The translations under genes were made by a program, and so were the position numbers. The notes under the pieces are model-generated. The model worked only from the letters and a program-made list of their open reading frames with translations, had not been told where the DNA came from and made no database searches. From JAGVMG01 sp964461105 (GTDB lineage Bacteria > Chlamydiota > Chlamydiia > Chlamydiales > Rhabdochlamydiaceae), in the NCBI GenBank assembly GCA_964461105.1, contig CAYWSY010000064.1, positions 1 to 11,949 on the forward strand: 11,949 nucleotides of DNA, written 5' to 3'. Of the stretch, positions 1-6,004 are shown in pieces; position 1 is the stretch's first letter, and each line of letters opens with the position of its first letter.

Positions 1-76
1 GTCTCTTTTCGATTCTTTTTTTGGGGGTAGTATACGAATGTTGATACAACCCCCGAAAAAAGAATCGAAAAGAGGC
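1..76. repeat. Long near-perfect inverted repeat (hairpin), possibly cut by the left edge
   Basis: Bases 1-28 pair with 49-76. Every position is Watson-Crick except two G-T pairs (2 with 75, 22 with 55). After one A/A mismatch (29 with 48), four more pairs form between 30-33 and 44-47, leaving a loop of about 10 nt. The stem is about 32 pairs and may continue beyond the left edge. Each arm has a C-T-C-T-T-T-T-C-G-A-T-T-C core, then a T run and five Gs (complement in the other arm). No T run follows the stem on the + strand, so it is not a standard intrinsic terminator for rightward transcription. It could be a terminator of an unseen leftward gene, a palindromic intergenic repeat or a small mobile-element remnant. 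The pairing is seen directly; the role is unknown. Confidence 0.85.
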
Positions 77-380
77 CAAAAGAACCCGGAAATCGACAGA
101 AGAATCTTTTCCAAACACTACCCAGTATACCAGATAAGAGGAGATAGAACCCATGGAAAAAGCGGGTGGCAGGGGCAATTAAAAATTTACTGACGTAAAT
201 TCAGGATTTGGTATGACAGGGGAAACTCGTCATTTAGGGGAGGTGTGGTCGTGTCATTAAGCTTGATTTTGATTTTAATCAAAAAGTCGCTGAATGAAAA
301 AAAGACTGTAAAGGTGAAGCGTCCGGCCCAGTAGAACTGAAGGATCCCCAAATTTTCGAGTTCACTTGGGTATCGTTTTT
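77..380. other. Intergenic stretch without a convincing gene
   Basis: Nothing recognisable is encoded between the hairpin and the promoter at 381. One rightward frame is open from the window edge to a stop at 191-193 and could be the tail of an unseen gene, but it runs straight through the hairpin and matches no family I know. A leftward TTG-initiated frame at 187-390 lies over AT-rich sequence and also looks like chance. An 18-nt AT palindrome lies at 267-284. Confidence 0.5.
267..284. repeat. AT-rich palindrome (8-bp arms, 2-nt centre)
   Basis: TTTTGATT at 267-274 is the exact reverse complement of AATCAAAA at 277-284, with TT between. It lies about 100 nt upstream of the promoter for the rightward gene pair. 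It might be a protein-binding site, but AT-rich DNA gives such palindromes by chance and it has no second copy in the window. Confidence 0.35.
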
Positions 381-410
381 TTGACAACAATAGCCCTCTG
401 ACAGTACGAT
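381..410 (+). promoter_or_regulatory. Sigma-70/sigma-66-type promoter for the 439 gene and psd
   Basis: A perfect -35 box TTGACA (381-386) is followed, after 18 nt, by TACGAT (405-410), which matches four of six -10 positions including the first two and the last two. Transcription would start near 417, giving a leader of about 22 nt to the ATG at 439. The position fits the gene start well and argues against the TTG at 424, which would leave almost no leader. Confidence 0.6.
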
Positions 411-438
411 TGCATTAATCTATTTGTTGTGTGTCTCT

Positions 439-867
439 ATGCATTTTATTTTTCTCCCATCAACTTTCCTTAAAGCTCTCGCTTTAAGTGTTTTATTTAT
501 TCCTTTCTCGTTTTCAAATGATATTCATCCTGTGATTGTTCCCCAGTCTTCTTTATTGAATTCAGGCGTATCTTTAATGGAAGAGGACGAGGTGTTTTCC
601 ATCGATCGGCTGATTAAGTCAACGAAGGAACAGCTGGTTCTCCAAGAGAGGTTAAAGGAGCAGATGGTTCAATTTAAGCAGCAGAAGGATTTGTTCATGC
701 AAGGGGAGCAGACTAAGCGGCACGCAGGTGTGATGGTGCGCACCGCCAGAGAAATATTGGAGGTGATTACAGAGCAGCATCTTCAGTATCTATTCTCAAC
801 AGAATACATTGAAGAATTAACCCTGTTTTCATCAATTGCGGGTAAGAATGGGATCAAACGGCCATGA
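439..867 (+). CDS. Small exported helical protein of unknown function
   Basis: This 142-residue protein is not recognised. It begins with an apparent Sec signal peptide: a hydrophobic stretch at about residues 8-25, with possible cleavage after the Ser-Phe-Ser near residue 26. The mature part is charged and rich in Glu, Gln and Lys. Residues 50-115 look like long amphipathic helices, possibly a short coiled coil, and there are no cysteines, no second membrane segment and no enzyme motif. A periplasmic location is inferred. An in-frame TTG lies at 424, but the ATG gives a more typical signal peptide and fits the promoter. No clear Shine-Dalgarno sequence is visible. The stop overlaps the psd start in an ATGA junction, so the two are probably translated together. 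A link to phospholipid or envelope metabolism would be inferred only from this coupling. Confidence 0.75.
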   Translation: MHFIFLPSTFLKALALSVLFIPFSFSNDIHPVIVPQSSLLNSGVSLMEEDEVFSIDRLIKSTKEQLVLQERLKEQMVQFKQQKDLFMQGEQTKRHAGVMVRTAREILEVITEQHLQYLFSTEYIEELTLFSSIAGKNGIKRP

Positions 868-1790
868 CGAGTGAAATCATCTACATCAACCGGGTTACGA
901 ATCAACAAGAGAAAGAGCGCGTTTATGGGCAAGCGATGATCGAATTGTTTTATGGCAATGGGATCTTGTCTCGGGTGTTTTCGTGCTTGTTTTTGCCGTT
1001 GTTTGCTCGCTTTTCATTTCTCTCGTGGATGTATGGCGTGTTTCAAAAGAGTAGGCTCAGCAGGTGGAAGGTCAAACCATTTGTGAGCGCTTTTCAAGTG
1101 GATGCGTCTGAGTTTTTAAAACCTGTGGAGGCATTCACATCATTTAACGATTTTTTTATTCGGAAGCTTAAACCTGACGTCAGGCCATTAGCGGGCGGCG
1201 AGGATGTTGCGGTATTACCGGCAGACGGGCGATACTTGGTGTATCCTAACATAAGTGATGCAGATGGATTTCTGGTGAAAGGGAAAGTGTTTGATCTTAA
1301 GGAGCTTTTAAGAGGTCAGGAGCTTGCAGAAAAATATGCACAGGGATCGATGGTGATCGCGCGCCTCTGTCCTGTAGATTATCACCGATTTCACTTTCCT
1401 TGCGAGGCAATTGTTGATGCTCCTCGAGTGATCAATGGCCCTCTTTATTCAGTAAATCCCATGGCGCTCAAGCGCAATATTGAGATATTAAGTGAGAATA
1501 AGCGGGTCATCACTACCTTGCACACTAAGCGGTTTGGTGTGGTTCAGTATATTGAAGTGGGTGCGACATTTGTAGGAAGCATTTGTCAGACGTTTGTTGC
1601 GGGCAAGTCTTGTTCCAAGGGAGAAGAGAAGGGGTATTTCGAGTTTGGTGGGTCCTGTCTCATCTTGTTATTTGAGCCAGGGAGGATCGTGTTTGATGAG
1701 GATCTCGTCCAGGCATCTTTCCACAAAATTGAGACAAGAGGTCTTCTTGGACAGTCTTTGGGAAGCTCTTTCATAACCCGCTGCAAATAG
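864..1790 (+). CDS. psd: Phosphatidylserine decarboxylase proenzyme
   Basis: This pyruvoyl enzyme of 308 residues converts phosphatidylserine to phosphatidylethanolamine at the inner membrane. Family signatures are in order: the Asp of PADGR (residue 121), the YHRFHFP block with both histidines (174 and 177), and the self-cleavage motif FGGS at 261-264. Cleavage between Gly263 and Ser264 would give a large beta chain and a short alpha chain carrying the pyruvoyl group. The GGS form resembles type II enzymes more than the LGST of E. coli. A Leu-Gly-Ser-Ser at 299-302 is too near the end and lies in the wrong context. The hydrophobic region at about 37-60 may hold the protein on the membrane. 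The start codon overlaps the upstream stop (ATGA). The 3' end overlaps the converging nth gene by 20 bp, with no room for a terminator. Confidence 0.97.
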   Translation: MTSEIIYINRVTNQQEKERVYGQAMIELFYGNGILSRVFSCLFLPLFARFSFLSWMYGVFQKSRLSRWKVKPFVSAFQVDASEFLKPVEAFTSFNDFFIRKLKPDVRPLAGGEDVAVLPADGRYLVYPNISDADGFLVKGKVFDLKELLRGQELAEKYAQGSMVIARLCPVDYHRFHFPCEAIVDAPRVINGPLYSVNPMALKRNIEILSENKRVITTLHTKRFGVVQYIEVGATFVGSICQTFVAGKSCSKGEEKGYFEFGGSCLILLFEPGRIVFDEDLVQASFHKIETRGLLGQSLGSSFITRCK

Positions 1791-2385
1791 GGCAGTCTTT
1801 GACTTGATGCCTCTGCGCAGGGCAATAGGCTCGCGCAAAGAGAATGATCTGCAAATGAAGCCGATTCCATTTGGATTTTGGAAAGAGGGCTTTTAAATCT
1901 CTTTCTGTTTCCATGACATTTTTCCCATGGCTGAGACCCCATCTTTTAGCGCATCGATGAATATGGGTATCTACAGGAAAGGCGGGTTTGTGAAAGCCTT
2001 GCGCGATCACGACAGATGCCGTTTTGTGCCCAACTCCAGGAAGCTCTTCGAGTTCTTGGAAGGTGTTTGGAACTTTTCCAGCATATTTGTCGACAAGAAT
2101 CTTGGAGAGATTCCAGATGGCTTTTGCTTTTGTGGGGCTCAGGCCGCAGGGACGGATGATTGCTTGAATGTCGGCAATACAGAGTTGGATCATTGCTTGT
2201 GGGGTTGAGGCGAGTGCAAAGAGCTGCGGGGTCACTTGGTTAACCCTCGCATCGGTGCATTGCGCGGAGAGCAGAACAGCTATGAGAAGAGTGTAGATAT
2301 CGGTATGGCTCAAGGGGATTTGGGGATCGGGGATGAAGAGGTCTAATACCTTAGCTACATATGCTGCGCGCTCTTTTTTGTTCAT
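1771..2385 (-). CDS. nth: Endonuclease III (DNA glycosylase/AP lyase) with an atypical iron-sulfur tail
   Basis: This base-excision-repair enzyme removes oxidised pyrimidines and nicks abasic sites. It has 204 residues when read from the ATG at 2385. The helix-hairpin-helix LPGVGHKTA carries the catalytic lysine (121), and VDTHIHR carries the catalytic aspartate (139). The canonical C-terminal cluster motif C-x6-C-x2-C-x5-C is altered: Cys188, then nine residues to Cys198, two to Cys201, and the chain ends three residues later. The fourth ligand is missing and the first spacing is changed, so a normal [4Fe-4S] site is doubtful unless another cysteine (43, 70, 80 or 145) helps. A longer frame runs back to 2472 inside mnmE, but homology begins near the ATG chosen here, four nt after the mnmE stop and next to an AAGAGG/GGGAAG purine tract. 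It is the last gene of the leftward operon. Confidence 0.95.
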   Translation of the reverse strand: MNKKERAAYVAKVLDLFIPDPQIPLSHTDIYTLLIAVLLSAQCTDARVNQVTPQLFALASTPQAMIQLCIADIQAIIRPCGLSPTKAKAIWNLSKILVDKYAGKVPNTFQELEELPGVGHKTASVVIAQGFHKPAFPVDTHIHRCAKRWGLSHGKNVMETERDLKALFPKSKWNRLHLQIILFARAYCPAQRHQVKDCPICSGL

Positions 2386-2389
2386 CCTC

Positions 2390-3766
2390 TTACTTCCCAA
2401 CACAAAATTTAGAGAAGATGGCCGAGAGAATATCTTCTGTAATGTTGGTTCCGATGATGGACCCGAGTTCATTGAGTACGGTGCGCATATCTGAAGAGAG
2501 AAATTCTGCAGAGATGCCTGATTGTAATCCTGAAATGAGGGTCTCGAGCGCTCGGGTAGCTTGGGTTAGGGCTTGGGCGTGCCGTTGTTTGGTGATGATC
2601 ACCTCATCTTTAGCGGGCTCTCCCTGCTCCCAAATGATCTGATTAATGGTTTGCTGCAGCTGAGTGAGTCCAATTTCTTCCTTGGCAGAGATATGAGCGC
2701 TATAGGGGAAGCCGTGCATGTCAAGTGTGGAGTGGGGAAGATCGATTTTATTCCAGATGAGAATGGTTTTCTCTTTTGGCGCAGAGTTTAACAGCTCGAT
2801 CGCTTGAGCGGAAAGAGGAGTTGTTGCATCCATGACAAGGAGAATGAGATCTGCTGCATCCATGGCGCGCTTGGACCTGCGGATCCCTTCTTGCTCAATG
2901 ATCTCTTCTGTTAAGCGAATGCCGGCAGTGTCAATGAGGCGAAAATGAAGTGAGCCTAAACACAGATCTTCTTCAAGCAGATCGCGGGTGGTTCCTGGGA
3001 GGTTGGTCACAATGGCTCTATCTTTTCCAAGAAGCGCATTCATGAGCGAGGATTTGCCGACGTTGGGAGGGCCTGCTAAACAAAGGGAGATACCATGGCT
3101 TGCAATTTTTCCCTGATGGAAGGTGCGCTGGAGGTGATGCATGTTGGCAAGGGTTTTTGTGAGGGAATCTAACACGTCTTGAAGGCTTGCAAATTCAAGT
3201 CCTTCTTCGGGAAAATCAACCCAAGCTTCTAGGATAGCAGCGATGTCGGTCAGTTCATGTTTAAACTGAACGATCTTCTTAGAAAGCGCACCTTGAAGGT
3301 GCTGTTCGGCAAGATCAAGGGCAAGTTCATTTTTGGCGCCGATGAGCTCTTGAACAGCTTCTGCTTGCGCAAGATCAAGCTTACCATTGATGAATGCTTT
3401 AAAGGTAAATTCGCCAGGCTGGGCGGCTCTTGCTCCGGCACTTAAAATGGTTTCAAGTACGCGTCTTGTGATGAGTGTGCCTCCATGACAGTGGATCTCA
3501 ACGGTGTCTTCGCCAGTATACGATTTGGGGCCGAGCATGACAAGGGCGAGCACTTCATCGACGAGCTGTCCGTTGGCATCGATGACTTTGCCGACGTGTG
3601 CAGTGTGTGTTTTGTAGGTCTGGATGGGACCAGAGAAGACTTGCGCTGCAACTCTTAGGGCGCAGCTTCCAGAGATCCGAATAACGGCAACTCCGCCCTC
3701 ACCGGGAGGGGTGCAGAGTGCAGCTATGGTTTCGCCAGGTTGATAAGGGCGGTGTATAAAGTCCAT
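2390..3766 (-). CDS. mnmE: tRNA modification GTPase MnmE (TrmE/ThdF)
   Basis: MnmE works with MnmG (not in this window) to make the 5-carboxymethylaminomethyl group on wobble uridine 34 of certain tRNAs. The protein has the usual length of 458 residues. The N-terminal tetrahydrofolate-binding domain spans about 1-120. A helical domain encloses the G domain at about 224-380, with Walker A GPPNVGKS (232-239), PGTTRD (257-262), DTAG (279-282), NKID (339-342) and SAK (360-362). The C-terminal Cys-x-Gly-Lys needed for modification is present as CVGK (455-458). Nothing is missing. The start follows a 48-nt gap after ruvA that holds a probable internal promoter; the purines before the ATG (AGAAG) are very close to it. 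The gene lies immediately upstream of nth, the same neighbours as in Chlamydia. Confidence 0.98.
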   Translation of the reverse strand: MDFIHRPYQPGETIAALCTPPGEGGVAVIRISGSCALRVAAQVFSGPIQTYKTHTAHVGKVIDANGQLVDEVLALVMLGPKSYTGEDTVEIHCHGGTLITRRVLETILSAGARAAQPGEFTFKAFINGKLDLAQAEAVQELIGAKNELALDLAEQHLQGALSKKIVQFKHELTDIAAILEAWVDFPEEGLEFASLQDVLDSLTKTLANMHHLQRTFHQGKIASHGISLCLAGPPNVGKSSLMNALLGKDRAIVTNLPGTTRDLLEEDLCLGSLHFRLIDTAGIRLTEEIIEQEGIRRSKRAMDAADLILLVMDATTPLSAQAIELLNSAPKEKTILIWNKIDLPHSTLDMHGFPYSAHISAKEEIGLTQLQQTINQIIWEQGEPAKDEVIITKQRHAQALTQATRALETLISGLQSGISAEFLSSDMRTVLNELGSIIGTNITEDILSAIFSKFCVGK

Positions 3767-3799
3767 CTTCTAAAAAAATAATTGAGTGAGATGGGGCTG

Positions 3800-3829
3800 A
3801 TTATACCTGATTGATCAGATGCAGCGCAA
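3800..3829 (-). promoter_or_regulatory. Possible internal promoter for mnmE-nth
   Basis: On the leftward strand a perfect TATAAT lies at 3805-3800, in the only sizeable gap of the operon. A weak TTGCGC (3829-3824) sits 18 nt upstream, inside the 3' end of ruvA; it matches only the TTG of the -35 consensus. Transcription would start near 3793, about 27 nt before the mnmE start. The -10 match is strong and the -35 is poor. Confidence 0.4.
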
Positions 3830-4414
3830 GGCTGCGGTAATGAGTTTCCCTAAGTCTGTTTCAGGAGAGGGGGTGTCGAGGACTTTTTTGACGGCTTTTT
3901 GGGCATTGGCGGGGTTGTAGCCTAAGTGGATCAGAGCACTGATCGCATCGGCAATGATGCCAATTTCACTGATTGGGGAAGCTAGGGGATGGGTACTGAG
4001 TGTGTGATTGAGTTTGTTCATTTTATCGCGCATTTCGACGATGAGTCGTTCTGCTGTTTTTTTGCCGATGCCGGGGATTTTAGAAAGAAGGGTGGCGTTT
4101 CCTTGTGAGATCGCAAGCTGCAAGTCATTGATTTCCATGTGGCCAAGAAGGGTCAAGCCTGTTTTAGGGCCAATTCCAGAGACGTCGATGATACTCTCAA
4201 AGAGGTCCCGTTGTTCACGTGTTAGAAATCCAAAATATTTATGTGAGTCTTCACGGATGACGCTTGAGATAAAGAGGGTAAGGGGGGTGCCGATCTGGGG
4301 GAGTTTGGTGTAATTGTTAAGGGGGATGAACAGGAGGTAGCCAACTCCATGTGTTTCTAGGGTGACCTTTGAGGGGGTGGCTTCTGTTAAGATTCCTTTG
4401 ATGTATTCAAACAT
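3815..4414 (-). CDS. ruvA: Holliday junction DNA helicase subunit RuvA
   Basis: RuvA binds four-way DNA junctions as a tetramer and recruits the RuvB motor for branch migration. The 199-residue length is normal. Domain I (about 1-62) begins MFEYIKGIL, the typical OB-fold start. Domain II has two helix-hairpin-helix motifs, VSGIGPKTG (78-86) and IPGIGKKTA (113-121). After a variable linker, the C-terminal RuvB-binding domain (about 152-199) carries the familiar ALIHLGY block. The start overlaps ruvC by 28 nt. A good Shine-Dalgarno AAGAG lies six nt before the ATG. ruvB is not in the window. Confidence 0.97.
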   Translation of the reverse strand: MFEYIKGILTEATPSKVTLETHGVGYLLFIPLNNYTKLPQIGTPLTLFISSVIREDSHKYFGFLTREQRDLFESIIDVSGIGPKTGLTLLGHMEINDLQLAISQGNATLLSKIPGIGKKTAERLIVEMRDKMNKLNHTLSTHPLASPISEIGIIADAISALIHLGYNPANAQKAVKKVLDTPSPETDLGKLITAALRCI

Positions 4415-4917
4415 AGAGCGCTCTTAAAGTTAAGGGTATGGGCATGACACAGGGCGAGGGCGAGAGCATCGGCAGCATCTTCAGGTTCGGGGGGATGGGG
4501 CAAGCGCAGGATGAGTTGGATCATTTTTTGAACCTGTTGTTTGCTGGCAGAGCCGCTTCCCACGACAGCAAGCTTTGCTTTTGTAGGGGCATATTCAAAG
4601 ATAGGGATTTGTTTGCGGGAAGCTGCTAGAGTAGCGATTCCTCGTGCCATCCCAAGTTTGAGTGCGCTTTGCACATTTTTATACACGAACTGGGTTTCAA
4701 CGGCAACAACATCGGGATGGTATGTTTCGATGAGTTGTTCGAGCGCGTTAAAGAGCGCAAGATAGCGCCCAGCATTGTCTAAGTTTGTAGGGGGGCGGAT
4801 ACAGCCAAAGTCTATGGTTTCATATGAGCCGTTAGCGACTTTGATGATTCCATATCCGGTGATGCGTGTGCCAGGATCGATGCCAAGGATGGTTCGCGTG
4901 TTATTTTCTCTGTTCAT
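4387..4917 (-). CDS. ruvC: Holliday junction resolvase RuvC
   Basis: RuvC is the dimeric, metal-dependent nuclease that cuts Holliday junctions processed by RuvAB. Read from the ATG at 4917 it has 176 residues, close to the family norm. The four acidic catalytic residues are visible: Asp14 in LGIDPGT, Glu74 in VAVETQF, and Asp147 and Asp150 in PEDAADALALALCHA. The frame is open 18 codons further upstream (to 4971), but the homologous region begins just after this ATG, and the extra residues would only repeat sequence inside the preceding gene. The start overlaps the upstream hydrolase stop by 17 nt, with an AGGA close to the ATG. ruvA follows with a 28-nt overlap, so the two are very likely co-translated. 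Confidence 0.95.
   Translation of the reverse strand: MNRENNTRTILGIDPGTRITGYGIIKVANGSYETIDFGCIRPPTNLDNAGRYLALFNALEQLIETYHPDVVAVETQFVYKNVQSALKLGMARGIATLAASRKQIPIFEYAPTKAKLAVVGSGSASKQQVQKMIQLILRLPHPPEPEDAADALALALCHAHTLNFKSALCLNTSKES
4415..4424. promoter_or_regulatory. Palindrome covering the ruvA ribosome-binding region
   Basis: AGAGCGCTCT is a perfect 10-bp palindrome just before the ruvA ATG. On the leftward strand it overlaps most of the AAGAG Shine-Dalgarno sequence (4425-4421) and the spacer. It also lies within the end of the ruvC reading frame, so coding constraint could explain it. A small effect on ruvA translation is conceivable. Confidence 0.25.
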
Positions 4918-6004
4918 TTTCCTGATCAACGTCAACTGCAGATTTTTGAAATTCTGTCTGTCCTGAGACAAAAAGGGTGTGGGCTCTTAATGGGGTAAGG
5001 TCTTGATTGGTGGAGAGCTCATAGACCGTGCCAATGAGATATCCTGTTTTTGGGATGACATCTCCTTGAGTGATATAATTGGTAAGCCCCTTTTTCCATG
5101 CGGCAGGAAGTTCATTCCATTGCTTTAAAATCTCTTCAGGAACTCCGGGAGCATTGAAGACAATAGAGCCTTGCTTGGAGAGAAGGTCATATTCGTTGAC
5201 ATAGGTATACATTGCAACAGATCCACCGAGACTAAATCCTAAAACGCGCGCAGCATTTCCTTGATTTTTCATTTTTTGCAGCCATTCACGAATTTCTGTA
5301 CGTGAGCGATTATAGAGGTTCATGCCAGGTCCTGATGGGTCGAGATCGCTTAATAGAGATGCGAGCCCATCGAGTTTATAGAAACTAAAATCGGTTCCTC
5401 GAAATAATAAGATGGCAGGCGTATTTTTCCTCACGGGAACTAATCCGAAGGCTGGGATCCCCAACCATAAGTTAAAGATATGATCAACTTGAAAGCGTTG
5501 AACGACAATTTCTCCATTTGAAATGGCGGGGAGACTGACCATTTGTCCTTGTTTGAGCTCACGATAGGCCATCACTTTGGTTAAAAGCTCGGAGCCTGCA
5601 ATTTGAACCAGATCGGGCGCTCCTTGATCATACAATTCTTTGAGTGCACCGCATCCCATTCTCATGTCATTGATGCCGGAAGAGACGGTAGCAACGAGGG
5701 GATGGTTTGAAAAAAAACCGTTTTCTGCTGAAATTCTTTGGAGTTCAGGGAGTTTGGGAGAGTAATTGCTTACTTTAGGGGGAGTACTCTGAGCATAGAA
5801 TTTTGATCTTCCTTGAAAAGCAAATTCTAAGAATCTGTCGATTTGAGTCAAGATGTCGACTCGAGTTGTTTCCAAAAACAGATCAATGGGAGATTGTGTT
5901 TGGGGTTCTTCGATATCTTTAACGTATCGGGAGGCATCTTGCCCAACATAAAGCGCAGATAAGGGGGCCATGAGGCTGAGGAGGAAAATAAAAGAATATC
6001 TCAT
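4901..6004 (-). CDS. Exported class-3-lipase-like alpha/beta hydrolase
   Basis: The 367-residue protein starts with a clear Sec signal peptide (hydrophobic 4-18, cleavage probably near the Ala-Leu at 17-18). Its second half resembles class 3 (fungal-type) lipases. The LLFRGTD block (199-205) matches the oxyanion-strand signature, GFSLGGS (256-262) is the nucleophile elbow with Ser258, and Asp315 in TQGDVIPKTG and His342 in LRAHTLF sit where the other triad members are expected. About 180 residues before this core are unlike any family I know and may recognise a substrate or partner. The substrate, perhaps a lipid ester, is not shown by the sequence. The start codon overlaps the cyclase stop (ATGA) and the 3' end overlaps ruvC by 17 nt. 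Export and an intact triad are seen; the activity is inferred. Confidence 0.75.
   Translation of the reverse strand: MRYSFIFLLSLMAPLSALYVGQDASRYVKDIEEPQTQSPIDLFLETTRVDILTQIDRFLEFAFQGRSKFYAQSTPPKVSNYSPKLPELQRISAENGFFSNHPLVATVSSGINDMRMGCGALKELYDQGAPDLVQIAGSELLTKVMAYRELKQGQMVSLPAISNGEIVVQRFQVDHIFNLWLGIPAFGLVPVRKNTPAILLFRGTDFSFYKLDGLASLLSDLDPSGPGMNLYNRSRTEIREWLQKMKNQGNAARVLGFSLGGSVAMYTYVNEYDLLSKQGSIVFNAPGVPEEILKQWNELPAAWKKGLTNYITQGDVIPKTGYLIGTVYELSTNQDLTPLRAHTLFVSGQTEFQKSAVDVDQENEQRK

Noticed and set aside
334..382. Possible terminator: weak stems (334-338 with 359-363, 347-351 with 366-370) before a run of seven T
   Set aside because: The stems are short, compete with each other and lie too far from the T run. 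The T run adjoins the TTGACA -35 box, so it is better explained as part of the promoter region.
187..390. Leftward 67-residue open frame
   Set aside because: It starts at TTG in AT-rich intergenic sequence, has no ribosome-binding site, overlaps the promoter at 381-410 at its start and resembles no known protein.
424..438. TTG at 424 as the start of the small exported protein
   Set aside because: It would add five residues, leave a leader of only a few bases from the predicted transcript start and has no better ribosome-binding site than ATG 439.
1761..1772. Leu-Gly-Ser-Ser near the Psd C-terminus as the self-cleavage site
   Set aside because: It is nine residues from the end and outside the conserved context; the FGGS at residues 261-264 lies before the expected strand and is the credible site.
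2386..2472. Upstream extension of nth to 2472
   Set aside because: The extra 29 residues lie within the mnmE C-terminal coding region and are not homologous to Nth; the ATG at 2385 follows the mnmE stop by four bases.
4918..4971. Upstream extension of ruvC to 4971
   Set aside because: RuvC homology starts just after the ATG at 4917; the added residues come from an alternative frame of the hydrolase gene.
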